The notes beneath the pieces were generated by a model that had not been told where the DNA came from, did not search any database, and was given only the letters and a program-made list of their open reading frames with translations. A stretch of DNA of 64,000 nucleotides from positions 744,001-808,000 of the forward strand of contig JAECYW010000006.1 of NCBI GenBank assembly GCA_023014335.1, given 5' to 3'. Made by a program: the position numbers and the translations under genes. Below are positions 35,519 through 48,496 of the stretch, piece by piece. This DNA is from Galerina marginata. Taxonomy: Eukaryota > Basidiomycota > Agaricomycetes > Agaricales > Galerinaceae. How positions within the stretch are numbered: position 1 is the first letter of the stretch; every line of letters begins with the position of its first letter.

Positions 35519-35962
35519 TAGGGTTGGGTAAGTAATTGGTTTTTACTTACCGCTGAATTACTTACCGGTAAGTTACCTGGTAAGTTACTAGTAAGTTACT
35601 GTCCTGCGGAGGACCAAGTTTGGCTGGTAAGTTACTTACCTGGTCACGTGCTTATTTAATCCCCTGAGTACAGCCGAACTTGGAGGCTGTGAGATTTGTT
35701 TTCTTAGTGAATCTTTACTGGCCTCTCTGAAGGGTGCAAAATGTGACCGGGACCTCTAACAAGCAAGAATTTAGCCAAAAAAACAGTCAAAAACTTTGAA
35801 AAATAGGCTGCGCAGCAGGAAGAAAAAATTAGCTGACTAAACCACGTGACTTGGTAAGTTACTGGTAAGTTACTAGTAAGTTACCGGTCCTCCTGGGCAG
35901 AAAAAATTTTGAAGGTAACTTACTGGTAAGTTACTGCCCTCCGAATTACTTACCCAACCCTA
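35519..35962. mobile_element. hAT-type MITE (444 bp)
   Basis: Inverted ends TAGGGTTGGGTAAGTAATT and a perfect 8-bp target duplication TTCAGAAT (35511-35518 and 35963-35970). The inside is full of GGTAAGTTACT motifs in both orientations and has no coding capacity. Both ends and duplication fit hAT. Its end sequence differs from the element at 7790-11055, so they belong to separate families. Confidence 0.9.
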
Positions 35963-35987
35963 TTCAGAATCGTCTCCTTGTCGTCTC

Positions 35988-36173
35988 TGTCACGGTCAGG
36001 TTATGTAAGCTTCCTGCGGACCATATTATGTCTCACTTCTTGTAGTTGCTCCTTGTTTCGACAACACTCGCACCTCTCGTACAAGTAGTGTTCAATACTA
36101 TTTCGTGCGCTCTTGCGTTGTTTCCTCGCTCTCAAGTGTGATCAAGGCTGTCGTGCAAACCTTGACCATCACA
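35988..36173 (+). repeat. 5' LTR of the gypsy-type element
   Basis: 186 bp, TGTCACGG... to ...CATCACA, identical by eye to 37927-38112. Confidence 0.95.
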
Positions 36174-36225
36174 GTTTGTCGAAACCACAACAAAATCTCA
36201 CCGGCCCGCGGTTATTTTTGGCATC

Positions 36226-37377
36226 ATGGAAGGCTTCGAGCTCGATCCTAGCTTGACAGCTCCGCAACCACAACCCCAACCGCAACCAGCTGCAGAGCCT
36301 CACATCCCCACTCCGGAAGATGAACGTATCGCGCTTTGGCAAGCCATTGCTACTCTTCAAGAGCAGCAGTCCACAAGCAACACCGTTCTGAGTTCCATTG
36401 CGCAGAGTTTAGGACAACTCTCTACCACTTCCCTTGCACCTCCTGCTCCTCCTGCACCAGCACCTGTCAACAATCCGATTCCGAAGATTTCAGAACCTCG
36501 CAAGTTCAATGGTAAAGCTGACCAGGTCAAGCCATTTATCTCGGAAATCGACTCCGGTGTCACCCTTATGCGCAACGCTCTTCCATCCGCTCGCGATAAG
36601 GTTTTATGGATGTCTGGATTTCTTGCCGATGGTTCCCCCAAGTCATGGTGGTTTGGCATTTCCGAGGATCCAAGTCGCGCCCATATCCTCAATGATTTTA
36701 CCGCGTTTAAAGCTGAGTTTGTCAAACATTTTGGTGATCCTCACGTCTCAGCAACCGCGTTGGACAAGCTCAAATCCCTCACGCAAACTGGATCATGCGC
36801 CAATTACGTTGCTGCGTATCGCGAACAATTCCCTTACCTCCAACTCACCAACCAGACCAAAGTCGACATGTTCCGCAACGGTTTAAAGCCTACAGTTCGC
36901 AATCTCATGGTCACCGTTCGCCCTCAGCCTACCGTTTTCGATGAATATGCACGTATTGCCGTCGAGTTCGATCACGAACTTCACCGCATCGAAATCGAAA
37001 ATCGTCGCCATCCTGCACCTGCTTCAGCACCCCCTCAAATCGAATCATCTACTCAACAATCACCTATCCCTCCAACCTCATATCCCTTTTTTGCTCCAAG
37101 TCCATGGTTTTATACCAACCCAACTGCTCCTTCCCTTCCAACTCCAACATCTTCAGTCTCAGTGTCTGTTCCACCGTCCTCGGCTGACGTTGTACCGATG
37201 GAAATTGATGCTCTGCATCTTTCCGCGGAAGAACTTCAACGTCGCATCGACAACAACCTTTGCCGTTACTGTGGTAAAACTGACCAGCATACCGCCGAAA
37301 ACTGTCCCAACAAATCGGCCTCAGCCAAGCTTCGTGATCTTCGACGTCGTCAAACTCAAACCAAGAAGTCCACGTAA
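36226..37377 (+). CDS. Gag of the gypsy-type element
   Basis: 383 residues, intact. A Pro/Gln-rich leader comes first, then a helix EDERIALWQAIATLQEQQ (residues about 32-50). The Retrotrans_gag core follows, with PRKFNGKADQVKPFI, WWFGISEDPS, FVKHFGDP, ALDKLKSLTQTGSCANYV and FRNGLKP. A Pro/Ser linker and a zinc knuckle CRYCGKTDQHTAENC complete it. The knuckle spacing is CX2CX5HX4C, one residue longer than the usual CX2CX4HX4C. The tail is basic. It would form the virus-like particle and bind element RNA. Confidence 0.93.
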   Translation: MEGFELDPSLTAPQPQPQPQPAAEPHIPTPEDERIALWQAIATLQEQQSTSNTVLSSIAQSLGQLSTTSLAPPAPPAPAPVNNPIPKISEPRKFNGKADQVKPFISEIDSGVTLMRNALPSARDKVLWMSGFLADGSPKSWWFGISEDPSRAHILNDFTAFKAEFVKHFGDPHVSATALDKLKSLTQTGSCANYVAAYREQFPYLQLTNQTKVDMFRNGLKPTVRNLMVTVRPQPTVFDEYARIAVEFDHELHRIEIENRRHPAPASAPPQIESSTQQSPIPPTSYPFFAPSPWFYTNPTAPSLPTPTSSVSVSVPPSSADVVPMEIDALHLSAEELQRRIDNNLCRYCGKTDQHTAENCPNKSASAKLRDLRRRQTQTKKST

Positions 37378-37496
37378 CTTTTGTATGATTCTTATTTTTT
37401 ATTCAATGTACTATCATCTCTTTTCATTCTTGTTCCTGATTGCGCCTGGCGTCTGATCAACGCTCAGGTCTGTCATGGAATTCTCTCATCCTTTGT

Positions 37497-37520
37497 GCTC
37501 TTAACGGCTTCGGTCGGAGC
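37497..37520 (+). promoter_or_regulatory. RNA hairpin repeat 1 (UUCG loop)
   Basis: GCTC, TTAA, CGGC, TTCG, GTCG, GAGC: an outer 4-bp stem GCUC/GAGC, a UUAA bulge, an inner stem CGGC/GUCG and a UUCG loop. It shares the 17-base core TTAACGGCTTCGGTCGG with the next two copies. Confidence 0.8.
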
Positions 37521-37550
37521 TATCTCGTCCCAGTCTTCTATCCCCCTCGT

Positions 37551-37574
37551 GTACTTAACGGCTTCGGTCGGTAC
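37551..37574 (+). promoter_or_regulatory. RNA hairpin repeat 2 (UUCG loop)
   Basis: Same core as copy 1, but the outer stem is GUAC/GUAC. Two base pairs have changed on both sides and pairing is kept. Confidence 0.8.
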
Positions 37575-37655
37575 TCTCTCGTTGCACCCCTCCATCCACT
37601 ATGTTTACCCCCCACCCACTCACTCTGTCTTATTTTCATTTTTTACTTCTTTCCG

Positions 37656-37679
37656 GTACTTAACGGCTTCGGTCGGTAC
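37656..37679 (+). promoter_or_regulatory. RNA hairpin repeat 3 (UUCG loop)
   Basis: Same core and outer stem as copy 2. A CTCGT motif follows each of the three copies within about 10 bases. Confidence 0.8.
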
Positions 37680-37926
37680 TACCTCGTCACCCACTACGTC
37701 CCAACCTTCATTTTCCCTCTCGCCCTTCGCGCTTTCTACACCTTCATTCTCACCTTTTTATTTCTTAACTTTATCTTACCATTACTCCCCCGCCTCTTTA
37801 TTTCCAACCATACCATCTTGTATAATGCTTTATCATTTATACTTGTTAACTTCTACCCCTTTACCCTTCATTTTTTATTCTTCACTTTTATTCACTTCGC
37901 TCCGCTCAACCTAGAGAAGGAGGTAG

Positions 37927-38112
37927 TGTCACGGTCAGGTTATGTAAGCTTCCTGCGGACCATATTATGTCTCACTTCTTGTAGTTGCTCCTTGTTTCGA
38001 CAACACTCGCACCTCTCGTACAAGTAGTGTTCAATACTATTTCGTGCGCTCTTGCGTTGTTTCCTCGCTCTCAAGTGTGATCAAGGCTGTCGTGCAAACC
38101 TTGACCATCACA
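37927..38112 (+). repeat. 3' LTR of the gypsy-type element
   Basis: 186 bp, identical by eye to the 5' LTR, preceded by the purine tract and followed by GTCTC. Confidence 0.95.
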
Positions 38113-38610
38113 GTCTCCTCATCTGCACACTGCACCTTCCAAACTCGTCTCGCCTTGCCCAGGCCTCAGGCTTCGTTCAAAATATTTCTCGCGTCAGGCT
38201 TGGCTACTTCTACCCACTACCTGCTACATGGGCTCGTTGTCGCTCTGGGCCATCGGCTATTAATATGCTACATACTACATGCTCGCTACACGCTATTTTC
38301 TACTGCCGCGCAGAAGGCTTCATTGCCACGCGCATCTGGCCTTTTGACCACACTAACTAGTTACTTTGCTACTCTACACCTACGTGCGGCCTACACATGT
38401 CACGGATAAACGCTTGCCTTTCTATTTATCTGCCTCTATTCCATTAAAACTGTTCACAGGAAAGCCTTTGAAGCGCAACATGTATATAATAAATTAATAA
38501 ACACAACTCCTAGTGAAGTTTACTTCCCAAGGAAACCAACAACAAGAATAAATGTGGCCTAAAATGTTCACAAAGCTAAACCAACCTAAAAATGTAAATT
38601 GGGAACCGTA
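38113..38610. other. intergenic after the gypsy-type element
   Basis: C/T-rich sequence with open frames but no family resemblance. It is the 3' side of the P450 gene. Confidence 0.5.
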
Positions 38611-40602
38611 TCATAATGTAATTTCATCCGCGCCCATTACGATATTGTGGACGGAGTCAGCGCGGGGCACAAACCGTATCCTAAATGGGAGCGGAGTTCG
38701 CCCTGAAAGTCCGTCGTATTCTTCCAAAGAAATTGGTTCATCAGGTAGAGCTTCGAAGGTGAACGCCCATAACAGACGTGATATAGCAAGCCATAGCTCA
38801 CGCTCAGCAGCGGGGAGTCCGGGGCAGATCCGTCGTCTGTAAAAGGGAAAGCTTTAAGCCTATCCGAGCTCTGTCAAATTGTGCAACCATACCCTGCACC
38901 GAATGTCCAATGGTCACGTTCCATGACGTTTGCTAGTTTAGCGGACTCGGCGCAACATAAGTCGTCCCCTAGGTACCTATCCGGATTAAATGTGAACCTT
39001 GGATATGAGAGGTTAGATCTACTAAAATTTATATGACTTCTCCCAGTGGATAAAACTCACGAATCTGGATATCGAATTTCGTTGTGATGAAGAGTGTAAC
39101 AATTTAGGACTACCACAGTGTTCTTGGGAATATACATTCCGTTGTATGTGAAGTCTTGAGACGTACAGTGCGGTGTCGCAAACCAGAATGGGGCATGAAC
39201 CCGTTGTACCTACAATTATTCGGCTTTAAACCTAGAAATGAGGAAATTGACAGGATGCGCACCTCTTTAATGACTGCTCGTACGTAGGGAAGATTGGGTT
39301 CGTCCTCTGCATTTGGCCAACGACCTCGACCAATGACTCGGTCGAGTTCTTCGTGCGCACGGAATAGTACTTCCGGATGGGACGGAATAAGGGCGAGGAA
39401 CCATTGAATGATACCGGACGTCTGGGTGGGAAGGTGAGAAGCAACTTTAGAGCTAAAGACAATTTTGATGTAAAACTCACCGAATGTACGCCTCCGAGAG
39501 TAAATACTGCGGAGAGCATGCATAAATCCTCCCAGTCCAGTTTTTCCGTTTCTTGATTTTCCAGAAGGGTCTTCACGAGGCAGTCCGGCACGGGTTCTCC
39601 TCCTACCATTCGTGCCTTGAAGTTTAAAATCATATCCCCATAGACGGTGACAAGGTTTTTATGGAGCTGATGACCCCGCCTGAATTTTGGAGTTGGGATC
39701 CATTGAAGTGGTTCGAAAAAGTCGACGCAATTCGACCACGGGCCTGTAACACTCATCAGGTCGACACCAGAAATGACGTTTAGTTTTCCTGACCAGTCAG
39801 ATCCATAAATTCCATAGCCAGATCAAGAGCTCTTTCAATAAGAGGATCGGATGTAGAAGTGGTTCTTATGCCGAAAGACATTATTAACATGTTGCTAAAA
39901 AGGTCATCAAAAAAAATTCAAGGATCAGAAATAGAGATTATATTCACTTCAAAGCAAATCTGCCAGCGAAATGGGCTGGATTTACGGGAAGCTTTCCACG
40001 AAGACCCTCTTCATACAGCGATTTGAGCAAAATGTGGGACTCGTAGTCCATAACTGCTGCGTATCCCTGCATAGCTTTCGGATTAAGCGCCAGGCCGGCG
40101 AGTCGTCGATGTTGCCTCCTGTAAGAAATCAGTAAATATCAATAATATAAGAAGAATGTAACTTACGAACCATTTATTGCCGTATTCAGAAGCTGTAATA
40201 GCGCGACCTCGCAGAATTACCTGGTTTTTCATGAAGTATTTCTTACGGCTGGAGAAGACAGCTCCGTGTGTGACGAGCAGCTCTCTGGCGACGTGAGGGT
40301 CCGAGACGACGACGAAGAGCTGGCTTCCCATCCAAATAGAAAACAGTGGCCCGTATTGATCTGCCCAAGCATGGAGAGCTTTTTCGGCGTACTTTCGAAG
40401 AAATGCATAGCGCACTACTGGTCCGGGAGGAATACGATTGCCATCCTTGTCGACGACCAATTGACGAAGAAGGATAGGACTGACAAAGTAACTCAATGAC
40501 AAAAAAACAACTGCGTATAAAGTCTATTGCAGAAAGGTGAGATGGTTAGCGTAGACGAGGGGTGTAAGACCATACCTGAAGGACGTATTGATTAAGCGTC
40601 AT
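38611..40602 (-). CDS. cytochrome P450
   Basis: Membrane monooxygenase. The short first exon gives MTLNQYVLQ from 40602, then TLYAVVFLSLSYFVSPILL forms the membrane anchor and IPPGP the hinge. The B-C region has GSQLFVVVSDPHVARELL and FSSRKKYFMKNQVILRGRAI. The ExxR helix region is near YVRAVIKE, and PERF-type FNPDRYL is present. The heme loop WTFGAGRRICPGLPAAEREL is completed across an intron between FGAG and RRICPG and keeps the heme Cys. The I-helix, also split by an intron, reads FTLGGVHSTSGIIQWFLALI: the usual AGxDTT becomes GGVHST, so the acid and threonine that deliver protons to dioxygen are His and Ser. About eight exons. It resembles the CYP families common in mushrooms; the substrate is unknown. 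Confidence 0.88.
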
Positions 40603-42723
40603 GGTGAAATTGCAGAAGCCACCTTTGGAGCAGAAACAACAGCAAGCGGGCTATAGAAAGGCCTCAGCAGGCTTTATGTTCTTTTAGATCAGCCTCCCCT
40701 CTTAATTTTCGTTTGAGGATCAGACGTAAATAGGGCATATCCGCACTGGCAGGAGGGACGACCCACGTTGACTCGGCTATCGTATCGGTGTAGATGGACA
40801 GAGAAGATATTTCAGTATTCCGTGGTTTACCCTGTGGACGGAGTCGGTAATGCCCCGGGCCCTTGGAGCATATTGGTCGATCTGGCGAAACAGGGGGACA
40901 AGTCTTTGACGTGATTCCTCGGCGTCACCGGAGCTTAACTATAGTTTTGTAAGTTAGCTCGCCTAAAACAGGACTGGAAATTTTGTTATTATAATCTTGC
41001 TCCACTTCATCAGAATCGGAGACAAATTATAATGTCTGTTATTAGAACAAGGGGCACCAAGATACGAAAAAAAAACACCTGGGGTCGATTTTCTCTCTTT
41101 AACCTCTCCACCCCCTCTGCAACCATATCGGGTACGTTTTTCGTCCAAAAGCAGTATGTTTTGCCACATTTTGTGGCTCTGACTTGAGGACCTTGAGTTT
41201 CCCAAGCTACAACACTATAAATTGCCAGAAACAACCGCGATTCAATGTATAATAATTAGGCCTGTAAATTATTATTTTTCTTGAAGTCCGACAGTGCTAA
41301 TCAGTTGTGAAAAACCTCTCCTCGTGTCAGGTAAATGCGCACCAACTATCGAAGTCAGAAAACTGTCCTGGGGATGTATTACTCGGCGGTGCGCTGAAAA
41401 CCAGCACTTGTGCGTATATCTTCAAATTTTACTCCCCAATAATCTTTTTTAAGCCTCCGGCGGTCCACCCCTCCGAGTCCTTGCCCCCGGGTCACGGACT
41501 CGAATCCCTTCTTTCCTCAGTTCATCAGAATCGGGTACAATGTTTGTTCATCAAGGAGAGACATATTAGTGAATTGACTTCTGTCCATCAGAAGAATTCA
41601 AGTACGAAAGAACGTCTTTGTCGCTGAAATGGCGCGACGCATGAGGGTTAGTAATGCAGCACTATTCTGGGACGCTATTCAATGCGGCAGCTCGTGGACT
41701 AGCTGCGAAAAATGTCCGAGGCTTTTGAATCCTTCATAAGTCAAGGGTGCTTTCAACGCCTGCCAAAGATAGCCTAGGGAAACAATTGCCATGGCTCTGG
41801 GCCTTTTATTTTAGTCAACCCAGAACAGTTGTTCTATCCCGCCAACACACTTCCTTCAAGTTCATTTAAATTGGCGTCTCACGGAAACCAGACTTACGGG
41901 ACGACGCTCAGGCTGCGCGCGACATATACTCCACTTTCCTATTTTTTTTTTTCCTGCAACCACCCAGTTTCTTGCTACGAAGGACTCAGGCGCAAATTAG
42001 AGGCTTGATTAACGTGGATAGCCTTATCTCCAAAACGGCAACACCTTCCCGCGCTCCATCAACGTTTTGATCTCGAGCTTGACCCCTGCCCTCTCCTGCG
42101 TCCCTCGTCCACGCCGGCCCCACAGACTTTAAGAATTCGCAAGTTAGGTTCTCAATTATGGTACGTCTCCATTTCTCACTCACTGTCTACCCTTTTGGGT
42201 CCATTCTGACGCGAGTGAACAGGACAAAACTCTCGCACACATTGCGAGCACCCCCTCCATTCTGAGGGTTATGGGCCGATGTTGTGACGGTTAGGATGGG
42301 AAAGTTTCTGGGAACCTTGAGAGAGGAAGACTCACGAGGAGCGTCACCAAACAAGTCGATAACATTCGTTTCACCATGGCTTGGTCCCGCATCCACCGCC
42401 GCTGATGCAGGTGACGCGAGCTCGCCCACTCTCAATGCACGAATCAAGCCCATCGCCCACCTCCTTGTTTTCCTTCCACCAGCCCCACTATCTGCTGGCC
42501 ATCCACGCAATGCCGCTATCCGCCTCCCCATCTACTGTTGACAAGGACTGGCGTCAGCATAGCCACCTCCTTACCAGACGCCTTACCTCTGCCTCACCTC
42601 CACGCTGTCACCCCCCATCTGGCACCATACGGGAAGGCTGCTGCGGCCTCTGCCCCTCGCCATCTCGACAACCGCCATCGAGGGCGGTAGCCAACCCGCG
42701 CTCATGCCACCTCCTACTACAAC
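40603..42723. other. long region without a supported gene
   Basis: About 2.1 kb upstream of the P450 start. Open frames overlap on both strands around 42187-42728 and look like compositional artefacts (Pro/Ser-rich against Ala/Gly-rich). The first third of the decayed reductase gene that follows should lie here, but I cannot find it. Confidence 0.5.
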
Positions 42724-42747
42724 TTTAATTGATGATATGGTATTTTA

Positions 42748-43849
42748 GGTCGCGTTGATTTTAAGCCGGAGGAATGGGCTCCGGGTACTTTCGACATGGA
42801 CTCTCTTGCCCTCCGAGTTGTACCTAACCCCAGCGGTCATTATCCCCTAACTAAATATACCAGTCTGATGGGAACCCCCGAGCTGACGGCGTTCGTTGGT
42901 TTCGAGGCAATTATTTATTCTAAAGAGGTTCTATGTATCGGCTATTGCATTTCCGTGGTTGTTCATGTCTATTTCCTAGGGGGAAACCGTCTTCGTCTCG
43001 TCAGGCGCCTCTTGCATTGGCAGGTAAGCTCGCCATTAGTTATCCAATAAACCACCTAACTGATTTATCCACAGCATGATTATCCAACTTGCAAAACTGA
43101 AAGGGTGGGGCCTCCGAACTTGTAAGGTTGAAATTTCGATCCATACTTATGCTTTTCAGGATGAAAGTCATTGCATCTGCGGGTTCTGACACGAATGTAG
43201 AAATATAAAATCGCTTGGCGCGGATGTGGTCTTCAACTACAAGAAAGATAGCTACGAATCAACGCGTTCTGGGTATGCACGCTCATCATGATTATAATAC
43301 ATATTAAATACTTAGGATATCGGACAACGTCGACGGAGAAGCTTTGGATGCGGCACTCGCCGCCATTGTTCCATACTGGCGCATTGCTGTACGTGTATTG
43401 ATCAATAAATTATGCTCAGCGACTGATAGTAGTTACCAAGGTCTGCGGCGCTTCTGCCACTGACGCATCACCAACCAGTGAGCACTACCACTTGAAGGTA
43501 CGAATTCAAATACTCCTCCAATTGAGCATAAACAGATCGAAGCTTTTATACGCAGAATGCTTATTTGATCGTGAAAAAACGGGTGACCATACGAGGGTTC
43601 ATTGTTCCTGACTTTATTCCGCAGTTTATCGGCAAGTTTTTTGCTGAGGTACCGGCGCTGATGGCGCAAGGGAAGCTGAAGAGCGACGAATCTGTTATCA
43701 ATGGCATCGAGAACGCTCCGCAGACGATCATTGATGTTCTTTCTAGTGGGCAGGGTCTCGTTGGAATGCCCCGTTGTCGTAGTTGCAAAGGAGTAACGGT
43801 GGGATATTTTTTATATCTTTTCAAACATTTTGTTTCGCGGCAGTCGTGA
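42748..43849 (+). pseudogene. decayed MDR-family alkenal/enone reductase
   Basis: Remnant of a zinc-independent medium-chain reductase that uses NADPH to reduce alkenals. Recognisable pieces in order are MGTPELTAFVGFEAI, ETVFVSSGASCIG (cofactor glycines), SMIIQLAKLKG, KVIASAGSD, KSLGADVVFNYKKDSYE, ISDNVDGEALDAALA, and from 43558 NAYLIVKKRVTIRGFIVPDF, FFAEVPALMAQGKLK and GIENAPQTIIDVL. A frame break follows GSDTNVE (about 43200) and another occurs near 43770, where GKAVVVVAKE-type ending is found out of frame. The N-terminal 110 or so residues are missing. The gene is therefore inactive unless the sequence has errors. Confidence 0.75.
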
Positions 43850-44037
43850 ATTTCCTTACTTCCCGGGGTATCTCTTGAGGTAATATAAACGATTATTTGG
43901 AAGCACGGCGTACGGCCCAACATCCTGGGCGGTAACTAGTAACTCATCAGAGGTGACCAACTTCAACATCTTACACAATCGTTAAAGTTACCAGTTGGCG
44001 ACTGATTTAATAATATGTAGTAGAAATGGTCATTTAT

Positions 44038-45874
<1,837 letters not shown>

Positions 45875-47071
45875 GCTAATGGTGTGCTGTCCTGTTTAGC
45901 AGATATAAGTGGTCCTTGAATAATGAGGTCAATACTTATACCATCTCAGCAAAAAGTGGGCCCGCTTCTAAAACGACGGAGCTTCGGCAACCACATGAAA
46001 CAAGAGCATGTGGGCTCGCGTCGCAAGGAATTGTATTGTGCAGTTGAGATATAGACACCTTGAAGCTAAAATCTTAGCTACCAGAATTTGACGTTCGCGT
46101 TCAACGTTTATCCGAAGAACATCATTTAGGTACTCGAACCGAGATCCTCTGACTAGCCAGCACCCTGGCGGGCCGGTTACACCTTGATGGGATTTTGCTA
46201 TCTGGCGCGCCATGCTTTTTGCTTTATAAAATGAATATTTCCCCCTCGTTCAAGTTCTCTGCGCCTTAGTGCAGCACAGTTTCAAGACCTCCCGTCGTAT
46301 TTTTCTCGACAATTATACCCTATTACTTCCATCCACGGCCTCGGAATCAGAAGAGTCCAAAATGGGGCTTAGATATTACAGGTACACTCTCGACGTTGCG
46401 TCATTGAGTCTATTTTTGGCACACTCTCGAAGTCCGGAGTTAACGAGCATCGAGCACCAGCGACAGCACTGAATGTGCTTAAAACTGATCTGGATAGAAT
46501 GGTTAGTTCATAATAGTACCAACTCGATTTGACCATGCCTGGGTACTGGAGCCCATGGCGACCCTCCGAATCTACCTTTCATTTTTTACCGTTTCTTTTC
46601 ACCTCCAGGTATTATCCGAAGTTTATCTACAAATTCACGAATTACGAAGTATCGCGCTTCTCGTCGGGCGCCGATGTAGAAGGCTTTAATTCCAAGACTA
46701 TTAAACGGTATTCTGACCTGCCATTGCAAATTCACATTTACCTACTACGCATTTGTCTGCCAGTAGCCAAGCGCCGCCAAGAATTTCCTTGATCTGTAGA
46801 TAGGGGCACATCAGTGGCTGTGCCGGAGGCGCTTAAGCAATTGAACCACATGGATCCTCTCCTGAAGAAACAGGACAATAAGGTGCTTCGAGGGGTTGTT
46901 TGTTCATTATTTCTGAGCAAAGTGGAAATAACATGGGTTCGCCATTTAGAAATCATAAGAAGAAATCAGGGTAGGTATTAACTATTAAGTGTAGTCGTCC
47001 AAAAATGTCTTCTATAGTGGTGTAGATCCAGACTCTAAATAACGCATCCGCCCGACTCCCAGTTCGCCATT
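45875..47071. other. intergenic
   Basis: About 1.2 kb. A stretch near 46126-46205 on the minus strand looks slightly tRNA-like but does not fold as one. No gene supported. Confidence 0.5.
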
Positions 47072-48496
47072 TTAAAGGTTCGCTTCTTTCTTATTGGTCC
47101 CAAGCCCACGAACACCCCTACCCGCGAATCCCCACCCGATCTGTTTCGCGTGATGCAGCTCGACGCCGAGTTCGTCCGCCATCACCCAAACTTGTCCAGG
47201 GTTCTTCTGGAATTGTCGGCCAACGAAAACGACATCCGCTCGACCACTTGCAAGGACACCCGCTGCTGATTTACCTCCGAACAGCCCACCTACAGATCCA
47301 ACGAGAAGTTTCGACCCTACTGCCTCCTTGACAGCGGCTGCGAACGGTACTTGGTATTCGGGGCCAGGTCGGATTTTCTGTCGAGGATCGTTACCACCAG
47401 CGGAGACGTCTAGAAGGTCGACACCATGTTCGGCCAGGATTGGCCCAATTTTGGCGGTGTCTTCTGGTTTCCACGACGGTTCAGAAGGAGCGACCACCTC
47501 GAGCCATTCTGTGCCTGAAATTCTAAAATTATTGCGATTTATCAGAACTATTTCGGAGGGAAGGACCCAATCCATGCTTACCTCACAAACAACGGCATGT
47601 CCTTGGGGATAACTGCCCTGACGCCGTCCACAACCTCCAAAAGCAATCGAATGCGATTCTCGAAGCTTCCGCCGTACTTGTCCGTTCGCTTGTTGCTAGT
47701 GGGGCTGAGGAACGAAGAGAGTAGGTAGCCATGCGCGGAATGGATTTCGATGACGTCGAACCCAACCTCTACTGCCCGCTTTGCAGAATCGACAAACGCG
47801 GCTATCACCTTATCAATTCCCTCCTGGGTCAACTCCTTCGGTTGCGCATAAGTCGGGTGGAACGCGACGTCCGAGGGACCCCAGACATTTTCGGGCCATC
47901 CACCAAGTTCGGGGCCAGCGAGTGCAGGCCCGTCCAGGAAAGGCGCAATAGTGGAAGCTTTGCGTCCGGCATGGGCGAGTTGGATGCCAATTTTCTGCCC
48001 CTGCGAGTGAGCATATTCGACGACTGGTTTAAAAGCCTGAGCGTGCGCGTCCGACCAGATCCCAGCGCATTCGGGTGTGATGCGGCCTTCTGGTACGACA
48101 GCAGTGGCTTCCGTGAACGTCAGTCCTGGGCCACGGGAGAGGATACCACCAACTACAGTGAACAGGTTTTTCAATCGTTACGATAAGCAAAAAAATGCAA
48201 TCGAACAGGGACATACGGTGCACAAGGACCCACGGCGTCACAACCCCATCCTTCGCAGAGTACTGGCATAACGGCGACAACTAGCCACACATATTAATGC
48301 AGGGACGTTCTGGGCATGACAAAAATGACTCAACGAAGATCCTATTCTGGAACTCAACTCCACGAATCTTCAAAGGTTGGAAGAGCTTCGGAACAGGATT
48401 TCCACTACGTTGTGGAACGACAGCTGTCCCAGAAGGTGGGTTTTGAAAGGGCGTGAAGTAAGGAGCTCCTGGTGCGGGGACATTGACATTGCTCAT
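47072..48496 (-). CDS. old yellow enzyme, YqjM/thermophilic-like class
   Basis: FMN- and NAD(P)H-dependent ene-reductase for activated C=C bonds. Starts [17 protein letters not shown] at 48496. A short intron joins NRIF to [14 protein letters not shown], which holds the Cys typical of the YqjM class. A second intron joins WVLVH to [19 protein letters not shown]. The active-site His pair is in [18 protein letters not shown], followed by [14 protein letters not shown]. The last exon begins ISGTEWLEV and includes [29 protein letters not shown] and [10 protein letters not shown] for FMN phosphate. Length about 400 residues. No signal peptide; cytosolic. Confidence 0.92.

Larger units (their letters stand above)
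35988..38112 (+). mobile_element. gypsy-type gag-only LTR retroelement, young
   Basis: Two 186-bp LTRs (35988-36173 and 37927-38112) with TG...CA ends and no difference that I can find, flanked by a perfect 5-bp duplication GTCTC (35983-35987 and 38113-38117). It contains a single intact gag gene, then about 545 bases without pol, then a purine tract (AGAAGGAGG) just before the 3' LTR. Identical LTRs mean recent insertion. Movement would need protease, reverse transcriptase and integrase from a related gypsy element. The stretch between gag and the 3' LTR holds three copies of a structured repeat. Confidence 0.93.

Noticed and set aside
42187..42728. Overlapping frames on both strands before the reductase remnant
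   Set aside because: Compositional artefact; they do not resemble the missing N-terminal part of the reductase.
46126..46205. tRNA-like stretch with GGTTCGAGTACC on the minus strand
   Set aside because: The bases around the presumed T-loop do not pair, there is no matching acceptor stem and no sensible anticodon arm.
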